From positions 175,001-239,000 of the forward strand of contig CAWZYM010000409.1 in assembly GCA_963966185.1 (NCBI GenBank): DNA of 64,000 nt, read 5' to 3'. The position numbers and the translations under genes are program-made. Source of the DNA: Rhabditoides inermis. Lineage: Eukaryota > Nematoda > Chromadorea > Rhabditida > Rhabditidae. The notes beneath the pieces are model-generated. The model was not told where the DNA came from, ran no database searches, and saw nothing but the letters and a program-made list of their open reading frames with translations. This document shows, piece by piece, positions 30,360-41,121 of this stretch. Position 1 is the first letter of the stretch. Every line of letters starts with the position of its first letter.

Positions 30360-31100
30360 CGCCGCGCTTTTTTTCCGTGCCTGCGCGGTATTCACGCCGG
30401 AAGAGAGAGTGTGTGAATAGCATACTTGAAGATACTTTTTTAACTATATAGTATGATTGCGTTTCTATGAAGATTACCTCAGCATTCCAGACAGACAGAT
30501 ACCGGGGACTGTAGCCGCATAATGGCACGAAATAGAAGCCAGAGAAGCTATGATATTTATTGTCAGAACAGAAACGGACGTGGTATGTGATCTTCTTTTT
30601 TCCCGATTTCTGGTTTTACTAGTTTCAACTTATACTAAGTGCGCACTGGACATTCCGCCCCATCCAGAGAACATCCGGAAAAGGAACTCCGAGTGGATGT
30701 CCGTCAGAGATCAGGAATATTGTTCACAATGTGTGAAAACAGAACACAGAAAGTTTAAAACAACACCTAACAATGAATTGTACCCTTGAGGTTGATGAAT
30801 AATTTTTAGTTACGGCTGACACATTGGAAATTTGCAACACAATTTTGCGCCATTACACTCTTGCCGTAGCGAGTCATCGCTTCTCTTTCTCTGTCCAACA
30901 TCGCCGGCTGCCTCCTCGTGTACGGATACGATGGCTGGATGTCGTAGGGCGCTCGCCTCCGCAGCCATCACCTCCAAGCGAGCAAGGATCTCTTCAGCCA
31001 GGTCCATCCTGAAAGTGGCTGCTCGAGGATCACCGCAACCTGCGACCATGCTAGTCGTCGGAAAAGCGCGCGATCGAATCGTCCCAGTATCGAGCATGGT
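30360..31100. other. Intergenic stretch upstream of the secreted-protein gene
   Basis: No gene recognised. Short frames on both strands have no domain signals. Confidence 0.35.
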
Positions 31101-31109
31101 GGAAGCGGA

Positions 31110-31262
31110 GACTCAGATAAATATCGCGGCGGTCGCCGCGGTTTCGCGGCGGTCGCGGCGGCACAGGGTGCGCCGCGGCGACCGCCGCGAATCTGCGCCG
31201 CACATCCTGTTTTCGCGGCAAAGGTGCGGCGCCGCGGCGACCGCCGCGAACTCGAGTCGGCT
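31110..31262. repeat. GC-rich palindrome cluster 1
   Basis: Overlapping copies of CGCGGCGGTCGCCGCG and CGCGGCGACCGCCGCG, self-complementary words, in an otherwise AT-rich region. A sister cluster lies at 31617-31768. Confidence 0.7.
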
Positions 31263-31616
31263 CCCGTTCAAAGTGTGCCATAAACCCGGCGCGAGTTGGC
31301 CGTGGCCGCCTCTTAACAGCTACTGTGCGATAGGTCGATCGCGTTCGGAAAAGCACATTTTATAAGGATCTCGAGTCGAAAAAGACTTGAAATATAAAGT
31401 AAATTTTGGAAGACACACTAGTGGTGCTTACGCATCACATATATGCTGTGCTGTCTCCATAATTTTTGTATTTTTTCGCATATATAAATGCGGACACGAT
31501 GAACTAAATTAAAATTAATTTTATCATCACCAGTTATGATGTATTGTGTATTCTTCCGAAATGCCATAAAAGTCGATCGAAATGATCAAAATGGAAAATC
31601 GAGCTCAAGGACCAAT

Positions 31617-31768
31617 TTCGCGGCGGTCGCGGCGGCCTCATCGCGGCGGTCGCCGCGGTTTCGCGACGGTCGCCGCGGATTCGCGACGGTCGCCGCGGAT
31701 TCGCGACGGGCGCTGTGACAACGCGCCGACCGCCGCGATGGTGCCGCCGCGACCGCCGCGACATTCAT
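31617..31768. repeat. GC-rich palindrome cluster 2
   Basis: Same word family as cluster 1 (CGCGGCGGTCGCCGCGG, CGCGACGGTCGCCGCGGATT tandem). The two ends are inverted relative to each other, so the block can fold on itself. Confidence 0.7.
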
Positions 31769-31828
31769 CTCTGGAAAAGCAGAAGAAACACGACAGAGAA
31801 CCACATACTGTAAACCATAAACAATATA

Positions 31829-32203
31829 GGCTCTGTCCTACCAATGACGGCGTTCATTGATAAACTCAATAAAAAAGGTCAAAAATTCATTGAAATGTGT
31901 AAATTTCAATAAAAGTTATGACAACTTCATTGAAACTGTGAAGATTTCATCGAAAGTGTGAAAAATTCAATGAAAATGAAAGGATGAAAGAATGAAATTT
32001 TTGATGAATTTTTCACCGTTTCAATTAAGTTCTCGTCGAACTTTTCCCCATTTCTTTTTTCGTTTTCATTGAAACTTACGTCTTTCATTTTCAATTTCAT
32101 TGAATTTTTCACATGTCAATGAAATTTTCGCCGTTTTCAATAAAAAAAATTCACAGTTCTCATCGAAATTTCAATGAAAGTTTCACATTGATAGGATAGA
32201 GCC
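31829..32203. mobile_element. Small MITE with internal TTCATTGAAA repeats
   Basis: Imperfect 19-bp terminal inverted repeats (GGCTCTGTCCTACCAATG left; CATTGATAGGATAGAGCC right), 375 bp, with ATA on both sides (31826-31828, 32204-32206) as a possible 3-bp duplication. The interior is a degenerate repeat of TTCATTGAAA/TTTCAATGAA words, inverted around the centre. No coding capacity. Confidence 0.6.
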
Positions 32204-32206
32204 ATA

Positions 32207-33004
32207 CAGATGTGTTTGTTTCACGTGTATGTTCTGCGTTACTCGCTTTTTATGTAGTCTCGAGACTATGTGGCACTGCTGTCATAATGACATTGTCTCT
32301 GAGTGCTGCATATTGTTTTCATGTAGTTTTTTTTGCCACGATTGTTTAACAAGACTGCTGTGTTAAAACTAAAATGTGAAAAAAAACAGTTAAGGGACAG
32401 TTTCATAATACGAAAGCGGAATCGCATTCTAGTTTTAGCAGGACGAATAACCGGGGCCGCGCACAAAAATCGGCGCCCGAATGAGGTGCCATGCATCATT
32501 CACTCACTGCGACATACCAACTTACTTGTGACGCATTGCAATGTAGCGTGACACACATACGTGCGAGTTGGTATTTTGGAGATATCAACTGTGTTTGGTC
32601 AACTGTCCGGCGGCTCTTGCCGCCAGCCCCGACAGTTCTTCAAGAAAGTGATGATCAAGTATTTGAGGGGGGACATGAAATATTTAATACGTTTTAAGTT
32701 GGTTGCGGAGATAAAGAGTGTTAATATGTATGTTGTGGTGCTGAAGTGATAAAAACAGTGCTTAGTGATTAGTGATTGGCTCAAAAGAGACAGGGGCGGA
32801 GCTAGTCCGCGATGACCAATCAGCGCCTAGATCGGAGACGGCTTGGAAAGCCGAGTGAGACTTCAGAAAAGTTCCGACAAACGAAGACGCAAGCCTATGA
32901 TGAGAGATGACTAATCGATAATGTCTAACTACGACTTTCTCATTTTGGGGAACGCACTTTCTCTTAAATGGGAAAGTCCCATTAGGCGTCGGCGCGCCTC
33001 CGCA
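32207..33004. other. Unique-looking spacer before the satellites
   Basis: No gene or repeat recognised. The first satellite-like monomer starts near 33005. Confidence 0.4.
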
Positions 33005-33201
33005 AACAAAGTCGATCAGTAGATGAATACTAACAATAGTATATTGATCACTGATACTGATATGCATTCTCTCTGACTCTCTGATTTTTCACTCTCTCGT
33101 ATGCTTATAGAGGGCGCGCCTCCGCGGTCAAAGCCTATCAACAACTGGTTGACAAACATTATTCATTAGTTATCAGTCAATAATTATCATAAAATATATA
33201 T

Positions 33202-33206
<5 letters not shown>
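33005..33206. repeat. First degenerate satellite monomers
   Basis: One or two diverged copies of the 139-bp family (GTCGATCAGTAGATGAAT, TTGATCACTGATACTGATATG, GGGCGCGCCTCCGCGGTCAAA), followed by TAGTTATCA words of the 110-bp family. Confidence 0.7.

Positions 33207-33242
<36 letters not shown>
33207..33242. repeat. (GA)n microsatellite
   Basis: About 18 GA units at the satellite to F-block boundary. Equivalent tracts are at 39949-40000, 46689-46733 and 51583-51733, always directly before an F block. Confidence 0.9.
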
Positions 33243-33244
<2 letters not shown>

Positions 33245-33289
33245 GAAGAAAAGAAGGATGAGAAAAGGAGGTGGTAGAACGTACTAAGT

Positions 33290-34156
33290 AGTAGCACTCT
33301 TTCGCCTCGCCTCACTTCCCTGATTGAATATAGAATGACGTGAGTGCATATAGTAATGTTTTATTGTATGTGCTCAGAAAATAGAATTTGCACAGTTTGT
33401 GGAGTGTGGTGAGCTGTTTCGTAGTGCATGGTGCTGTTCTCGCTCATTTGCACAATTTACTGTTTCTTTCTCTAACAGCAGACAGACTGGCAGCTGGCGC
33501 ACTCTCACCTCGCCACACTCTCTCGTCGCGGGGCAATAAAACGACGTCGATTAGAGGAATTTAATTGATAGCGGGCGTCAGAGGTCACAAAAAGATGCAA
33601 ATTTTGGTAGAAGTGTAGTGGCCACCTATTTGCATGTTGTAGTAATGGGAGATCTGACACGGTTGCCTAGTTTTCTTGAACAGCCCGCGACAACTGTTTG
33701 GTGTCGCCTCGCCTCGATCTAATCACTTCGTGAAAAGAAACCAGGAGGAGTTATAAAAAGATTACGGGCCAATTTGTAGGTGAGGGAGTGTAGAGGAGTG
33801 ACGTCGAAACCGTTTTTCGATAGCTGAAGCCTGCGATTCGCAGTACTCGTTCTTGTAAGGCCTACTCGATGCAACCGTTCAACGACCTAACCGTCTCTTC
33901 ATCTGACACACTTTTTCGTTTTTTTTTCTGTCTGACTCTCTCTGATTACGCGCTATTTCGTCGAATTTTCTTAAAGGCTTATAGTTCCGCGGATATGAGA
34001 GATAAAGGGCTGAAAATTGGAATCCTGCATCTCGGGACCGAAACCATCGGATCGATGTCACGTTTGGCTAGATAGAAGTAGTGGGTGGCGCGGTAGAGCG
34101 ATGTACGGACGGACAAAATGTGCGGAAACCATAGGGCATTTGACACTTACACCCGA
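33290..34156 (+). repeat. F block, copy 1
   Basis: About 870-bp non-satellite block that recurs at 40050-40898, 46782-47630 and 51775-52635, each time after a GA tract and before a hairpin starting CTAG. It contains ATGCAAAT (33595-33602), its inverse ATTTGCAT (33628-33635) and TATAAAAAG (33752-33760). A 68-codon frame at 33869-34075 (a 132-codon one in copy 4) is interrupted in the other copies, so coding is unlikely. Confidence 0.8.
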
Positions 34157-34177
34157 CTAGCGCGCTTCGCGCGCTAG
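34157..34177. other. Perfect hairpin CTAGCGCGC-TTC-GCGCGCTAG
   Basis: 9-bp stem with TTC loop at the end of F block 1; identical copies at 40899-40919 and 47631-47651. It sits where the larger hairpin module stands after F block 4 (52636). Confidence 0.9.
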
Positions 34178-34379
34178 AAATACAGGTATGAAATAGAGGA
34201 GAAAATTATCTATCGATTGATATATAGATTGATTTGATATGTGCTCTGGAAGTGCTATTAGGAGCTGTGCTAGAAGTGCTGTTGTCAGTCTTCCAGTAGA
34301 TGACTAATCTTTATTTATTTCCTTTTTTTATTTACAGTAAATTTAAATAATTAGAAAGTGTCACAGTCTATCTGGTTGA

Positions 34380-37300
34380 TAGTATCTGGTTGACTGTTTT
34401 TCTACAGATGTATTTACTATGCTCATAGAAGGCGCTCCGGCACGCTCCGCTGTCAGAGCATATCAGTAGATCAGTAATAAAAATAACACTAATGATCACT
34501 GATACTGATTTGCATTTTCTCCTACTCTCTGATATTTTACTCTCTCGTATGCACATGGAGGGCGCTCCGGCACGCTTCGCGCGCCTCCGCGGTCAAAGCC
34601 GATCAGTGAATCAGTAATTATAATAATATACTGATCACTGATCTTAATATGCCTTCTCTCCCACTCTCTGAGCTTTTACTCTTTCGTACGCACATAGAAA
34701 GCGCTCCGGCACGCTTCGCGCGCATCCGCGGTCAAAGCCGATCAGTAGATCAGTAATTATAATATTATACTGATCACTGATACTGATATGCCTTCTCTCC
34801 TACTCTCTGATCGTTCACTTTCTCGTATGCACATAGAAAGCGCTCCGGCACGCTCCGCGCGCCTCCGCGGTCAAATTCTATCAGTAGATCAGTAATAGTA
34901 AGAATGCATTGATCACTGCTACTGATATGAATTTTCTCCGACTCTCTGATCTTTCTTTCTCTCGTATGCACATAGAAAGCGCTCCGGCACGCTCCGCGCG
35001 CCTCCGCGGTCAAATTCTATCAGTAGATCAGTAATAGTAAGAATGCATTGATCACTGCTACTGATATGAATTTTCTCCGACTCTCTGATCGTTCACTTTC
35101 TCGTATGCACATAGAAAGCGCTCCGGCACGCTCCGCGCGCCTCCGCGGTCAAAATATATCAGTAGATCAGTAATAGTAAGAATGCATTGATCACTGCTAC
35201 TGATATGAATTTTCTCCGACTCTCTGATCTTTCTTTCTCTCGTATGCACATAGAAAGCGCTCCGGCACGCTCCGCGCGCCTCCGCGGTCAAAATATATCA
35301 GTAGATCAGTAATAGTAAGAATGCATTGATCACTGCTACTGATATGAATTTTCTCCGACTCTCTGATCGTTCACTTTCTCGTATGCACATAGAAAGCGCT
35401 CCGGCACGCTCCGCGCGCCTCCGCGGTCAAAATATATCAGTAGATCAGTAATAGTAAGAATGCATTGATCACTGCTACTGATATGAATTTTCTCCGACTC
35501 TCTGATCTTTCACTCTCTCGTATGCACATAGAAAGCGCTCCGGCACGCTCCGCGCGCCTCCGCGGTCAAAATATATCAGTAGATCAGTAATAGTAAGAAT
35601 GCATTGATCACTGCTACTGATATGAATTTTCTCCGACTCTCTGATCGTTCACTTTCTCGTATACACATAGAAAGCGCTCCGGCACGCTCCGCGCGCCTCC
35701 GCGGTCAAAATATATCAGTAGATTAGTAATAGTAAGAATGCATTGATCACTGCTACTGATATGAATTTTCTCCGACTCTCTGATCTTTCTTTCTCTCGTA
35801 TGCACATAGAAAGCGCTCCGGCACGTTCCGCGCGCCTCCGCGGTCAAAATATATCAGTAGATCAGTAATAGTAAGAATGCATTGATCACTGCTACTGATA
35901 TGAATTTTCTCCGACTCTCTGATCGTTCACTTTCTCGTATGCACATAGAAAGCGCTCAGGCACGCTCCGCGCGCCTTCGCGGTCAGAGCCTATCAGTAGA
36001 TCAGTAATAATAAGAATAAATATTGATCACTGCTACTGATATGAATTTTCTCCGAATCTCTGATCTTTCACTCTCTCGTATGCACATAGAAAGCGCTCCG
36101 GCACGCTCCGCGCGCCTCCGCGGTCAAAATATATCAGTAGATCAGTAATAGTAAGAATGCATTGATCACTGCTACTGATATGAATTTTCTCCGACTCTCT
36201 GATCTTTCACTCTCTCGTATGCACATAGAAAGCGCTCCGGCACGCTCCGCGCGCCTCCGCGGTCAAAATATATCAGTAGATCAGTAATAGTAAGAATGCA
36301 TTGATCACTGCTACTGATATGAATTATCTCCGACTCTCTGATCTTTCACTCTCTCGTATGCACATAGAAAGCGCTCCGGCACGCTCCGCGCGCCTCCGCG
36401 GTCAAATTCTATCAGTAGATCAGTAATAGTAAGAATGCATTAATCACTGCTACTGATATGAATTTTCTCCGACTCTCTGATCGTTCACTTTCTCGTATGC
36501 ACATAGAAAGCGCTCCGGCACGCTCCGCGCGCCTCCGCGGTCAAAATATATATTAGTAGATCAGTATTAGTAAGAATGCATTGATCACTGCTGATGATAT
36601 GAATTTTCTCCGACTCTCTGATCGTTCACTTTCTCGTATGCACATAGAAAGCGCTCCGGCACGCTCCGCGCGCCTCCGCGGTCAAAATATATCAGTAGAT
36701 CAGTAATAGTAAGAATGCATTGATCACTGCTACTGATATGAATTTTCTCCGACTCTCTGATCGTTCACTTTCTCGTATGCACATAGAAAGCGCTCCGGCA
36801 CGCTCCGCGCGCCTCCGCGGTCAAAATATATCAGTAGATTAGTAATAATAAGAATGCATTGATCACTGCTACTGATATGAATTTTCTCCGACTCTCTGAT
36901 CTTTCTTTCTCTCGTATGCACATAGAAAGCGCTCCGGCACGCTCCGCGCGCCTCCGCGGTCAAAATATATCAGTAGATTAGTAATAATAAGAATGCATTG
37001 ATCACTGCTACTGATATGAATTTTCTCCGACTCTCTGATCTTTCTTTCTCTCGTATGCACATAGAAAGCGCTCCGGCACGCTCCGCGCGCCTCCGCGGTC
37101 AAAATATATCAGTAGATCAGTAATAGTAAGAATGCATTGATCACTGCTACTGATATGAATTTTCTCCGAATCTCTGATCTTTCACTCTCTCGTATGCACA
37201 TAGAAAGCGCTCCGGCACGCTCCGCGCGCCTCCGCGGTCAAAATATATCAGTAGATCAGTAATAGTAAGAATGCATTGATCACTGCTACTGATATGAATT

Positions 37301-38570
37301 TTCTCCGACTCTCTGATCTTTCACTCTCTCGTATGCACATAGAAAGCGCTCCGGCACGCTCCGCGCGCCTCCGCGGTCAAAATATATCAGTAGATCAGTA
37401 ATAGTAAGAATGCATTGATCACTGCTACTGATATGAATTATCTCCGACTCTCTGATCGTTCACTCTCTCGTATGCACATAGAAAGCGCTCCGGCACGCTC
37501 CGCGCGCCTCCGCGGTCAAAATATATTAGTAGATCAGTATTAGTAAGAATGCATTGATCACTGCTACTGATATGAATTTTCTCCGACTCTCTGATCGTTC
37601 ACTTTCTCGTATGCACATAGAAAGCGCTCCGGCACGCTCCGCGCGCCTCCGCGGTCAAAATATATCAGTAGATCAGTAATAGTAAGAATGCATTGATCAC
37701 TGCTACTGATATGAATTTTCTCCGACTCTCTGATCGTTCACTTTCTCGTATGCACATAGAAAGCTCCGGCACGCTCCGCGCGCCTCCGCGGTCAAAATAT
37801 ATCAGTAGATTAGTAATAATAAGAATGCATTGATCACTGCTACTGATATGAATTTTCTCCGACTCTCTGATCTTTCTTTCTCTCGTATGCACATAGAAAG
37901 CGCTCCGGCACGCTCCGCGCGCCTCCGCGGTCAAAATATATCAGTAGATCAGTAATAGTAAGAATGCATTGATCACTGCTACTGATATGAATTTTCTCCG
38001 ACTCTCTGATCGTTCACTTTCTCGTATGCACATAGAAAGCGCTCCGGCACGCTTTGCGCGCCTCCGCGGTCAAAATATATCAGTAGATCAGTAATAGTAA
38101 GAATGCATTGATCACTGCTACTGATATGAATTTTCTCCTACTCTCTGATCTTTCACTTTCTTGTATGCACATGAACGCGCTCCGGCACGCTCCGCGCGCC
38201 TCCGCGGTCAAAGTCGATCAGTATATCAGTAATAGTAAGAATATATTGATCACTGCTACTGATATGCATTTTCTCCGACTCTCTGATCTTTCACTTGCTC
38301 GTATGCACATAGAAAGCGCTCCGGCACGCTTCGCGCGCCTCCGCGGTCAAAGCCTATCAGTAGATCAAAAATAATAATATATTGATCACTGATACTGTTT
38401 TGCATTTTCTCTTACTCTTTGATATTTCACTCTCTCGTATGCACATAGGAGGCGCTCCGGCACGCTCCGCGCGCCTCCGCGTTAAAACTCTATCAGTAAT
38501 TATAATAATACATTGATCACTGATACAGATATGCATTTTCTTATACTCTCTGATCTTTCACTTTCTCGTC
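34380..38570. repeat. 139-bp satellite array, copy 1
   Basis: About 30 monomers of 139 bp with parts GTATGCACATAGAAAGCGC, TCCGGCACGCTCCGCGCGCC, TCCGCGGTCAAA, TATCAGTAGATCAGTAAT and TTGATCACTGCTACTGATATG. First and last monomers are the most diverged; the middle ones differ by a few bases. Short ORFs (60-90 codons) in it are by-products of the 139-bp period and are not genes. Confidence 0.95.
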
Positions 38571-39735
38571 ATAAAATCTCTACTCTCGCCTACGATCATA
38601 GATAGCCGCTCCGCGCGCCTCAGCGGTCTAACTCTATCAGTAGCTGGTTGACAATGATTAGTTATCACGGATCTAATATTAGAAAATATCTACTCTCGCC
38701 TTTGATCACAGACAGCCGCTCCGCGCGCCTCAGCGGTCAAATTCTATCAGTAGCTGGTTGACAATGATTAGTTATCACGGATCTAATATTATAAAATATC
38801 TACTCTCGCCTTTGATCACAGACAGCCGCTCCGCGCGCCTCAGCGGTCAAATTCTATCAGTAGCTGGTTGAAAATGATTAGTTATCACGGATCTAATATT
38901 ATAAAATATCTACTCTCGCCTTTGATCACAGACAGCCGCTCCGCGCGCCTCGGCGGTCAAACTCTATCAGTAGCTGGTTGACAATGATAAGTTATCACGG
39001 ATCTAATATTATAAAATCTCTACTCTCGCCTTTGATCACAGACAGCCGCTCCGCGCGCCTCAGCGGTCAAACTCTATTAGTAGCTGGTTGACAATGATTA
39101 GTTATCACGGATCTAACATTATAAAATATCTACTCTCGCCTTTGATCACAGACAGCCGCTCCGCGCGCCTCAGCGGTCAAACTCTATCAGTAGCTGGTTG
39201 ACAATGATTAGTTATCACGGATCTGATATTATAAAATATCTACTCTCGCCTTTGATCACAGACAGCCGCTCCGCGCGCCTCAGCGGTCAAATGCTATCAG
39301 TAGCTGGTTGACAATGATTAGTTATCACGGATCTAATATTATAAAATCTCTACTCTCGCCTACGATCATAGATAGCCGCTCCGCGCGCCTCAGCGGTCAA
39401 ATGCTATCAGTAGCTGGTTGACAATGATTAGTTATCACGGATCTAATATTATAAAATCTCTACTCTCGCCTACGATCATAGATAGCCGCTCCGCGCGCCT
39501 CCGCGGTCAAACTCTATCAGTAGCTGGTTGACAATGATTAGTTATCACGGATCTAATATTATAAAATCTCTACTCTCGCCTTTGATCACAGACAGCCGCT
39601 CCGCGCGCCTCAGCGGTCAAACTCTATCAGTAGCTGGTTGACAATGATTAGTTATCACGGATTTAATATTATAAAATATCTACTCTCGCCTACGATCATA
39701 GACAGCCGCTCCGCGCGCCTCCGCGGTCAAATTCT
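38571..39735. repeat. 110-bp satellite array, copy 1
   Basis: About ten monomers of 110 bp: CTACTCTCGCCTTTGATCAC, AGACAGCCGCTCCGCGCGCC, TCAGCGGTCAAA, TATCAGTAGCTGGTTGACAA, TGATTAGTTATCACGGATCT. It shares the GC-rich core (CCGCTCCGCGCGCCTC, GCGGTCAAA, TATCAGTAG) with the 139-bp family. Confidence 0.95.
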
Positions 39736-39946
39736 ATCAGTAGATCAGTAATTATAATAATATATTGAACACTGATACTGATATGCATTCTTTCCTACTC
39801 TCTGATCTTTCACTCTCTCGTATGCACAAAGAGGGCGCTCCGGCACACTGCGCGGTGAAGCCTATCAGAAGCTGGTTTGACAGTTTTTATTTATTAGAGA
39901 TACAAATATAATTTATAGTTATCACTGGTCTTTTATTATAAAGTCA

Positions 39947-39948
<2 letters not shown>

Positions 39949-40000
<52 letters not shown>
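39949..40000. repeat. (GA)n microsatellite
   Basis: About 26 GA units before F block 2; about 8 bp longer than its counterpart in higher-order copy 2. Confidence 0.9.
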
Positions 40001-40002
<2 letters not shown>

Positions 40003-40049
40003 GAAAAAAAGAGAGATGAGAAAAGGAATTGGATGAAAAAAGGATGTTA

Positions 40050-40898
40050 CATAGTATTTCGCCTCGCTTCACTTCTATGATTAAATATAGAAGGACGCGA
40101 GTGCATATAGTAATGTTTTATTGTATGTGCTCAGAAAATAAAATTTGCACAGTTTGTTGGAGTGTGGTGAGCTGTTTCGTAGTGCGTGGTGATGTTCTCG
40201 CTCATTTGCACAATTGACTGTCTTTTTCTCTGACATCAGACAGACTGGCAGCTGGCGCACTCTCACCTCGCCACACTCTCTCGTCGCGGGGCAATAAAGT
40301 GGCGTCGATTAGAGGAATTTAATTGATAGCGGGCGTCAGAGGTCACAAAAAGATGCAAATTTTGGTAGAAGTGTAGTGGCCACCTATTTGCATGTTGTAG
40401 TAAAGGGAGATCTGACACGGTTGCCTAGTTTTCTTGAACAGCCCGCGACAACTGTTTGGTGTCGCCTCGCCTCGATTAAATCACTTCGTGAAAAGAAACC
40501 AGGAGGAGTTATAAAAAGATTACGGGCAGATTTGTAGGTGAGGGAGTATAGAGGAGTGACGTCGAAACCGTTTCTCGAAAGCTGAAGTCTGCGATCCGCA
40601 GTGCTCGTTCTTGCAAGGTCTACTCGCCGCAGCCGATTCGTCAGTGACCCGTCTCCTCGCCTCACACACTATTTCGCCGCTTTTGTGTCTGACTCTCTCT
40701 GATTACGCGCTATTTCGTCGGACTTTCTGGAGCTTATAGCTCCTCGGATATGAGAGATAACGAGCTGAAAATTGGAATCCTGCATCTCGGGACCGAGACC
40801 ATCGGATCGATGTCACGTTTGGCTAGATAGGAGTAGTGGCTGGCGCGGTAGAGCGATGTATGGACAGACACCATAGGGCATTTTACACATACACCCGA
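40050..40898 (+). repeat. F block, copy 2
   Basis: Near-identical to copy 3 (46782-47630), about 90 percent similar by eye to copy 1. Octamer pair and TATAAAAAG are kept. Confidence 0.85.
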
Positions 40899-41121
40899 CT
40901 AGCGCGCTTCGCGCGCTAGAAATACAGGTATGAAATAGAGGAGAAAATTATCTATCGATTGATATATAGATTGATTTGATATGTGCTCTGGAAGTGCTAT
41001 TAGGAGCTGTGCTAGAAGTGCTGTTGTCAGTCTTCCAGTAGATGACTAATCTTTATTTATTTCCTTTTTTTATTTACAGTAAATTTAAATAATTAGAAAG
41101 TGTCACAGTCTATCTGGTTGA

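Larger units (their letters stand above)
34157..40898. repeat. Higher-order repeat unit, copy 1 (6,742 bp)
   Basis: Composite unit: hairpin, 200 bp AT-rich, 139-bp satellite (about 34380-38570), 110-bp satellite (about 38571-39735), one more 139-type monomer, GA tract, F block. Nearly identical to 40899-47630. The few differences seen include a 2-bp extension near 36546 versus 43284, CTCAGG versus CTCCGG (35955 versus 42697), and GA tract length. Confidence 0.9.

Noticed and set aside
32207..33004. Short ORFs on both strands
   Set aside because: No domain, codon or splice signal distinguishes them from chance frames.
33869..34075. 68-codon F-block ORF (longer in copy 4, 52156-52554)
   Set aside because: Interrupted by frameshifts in copies 2 and 3, so not maintained as protein.
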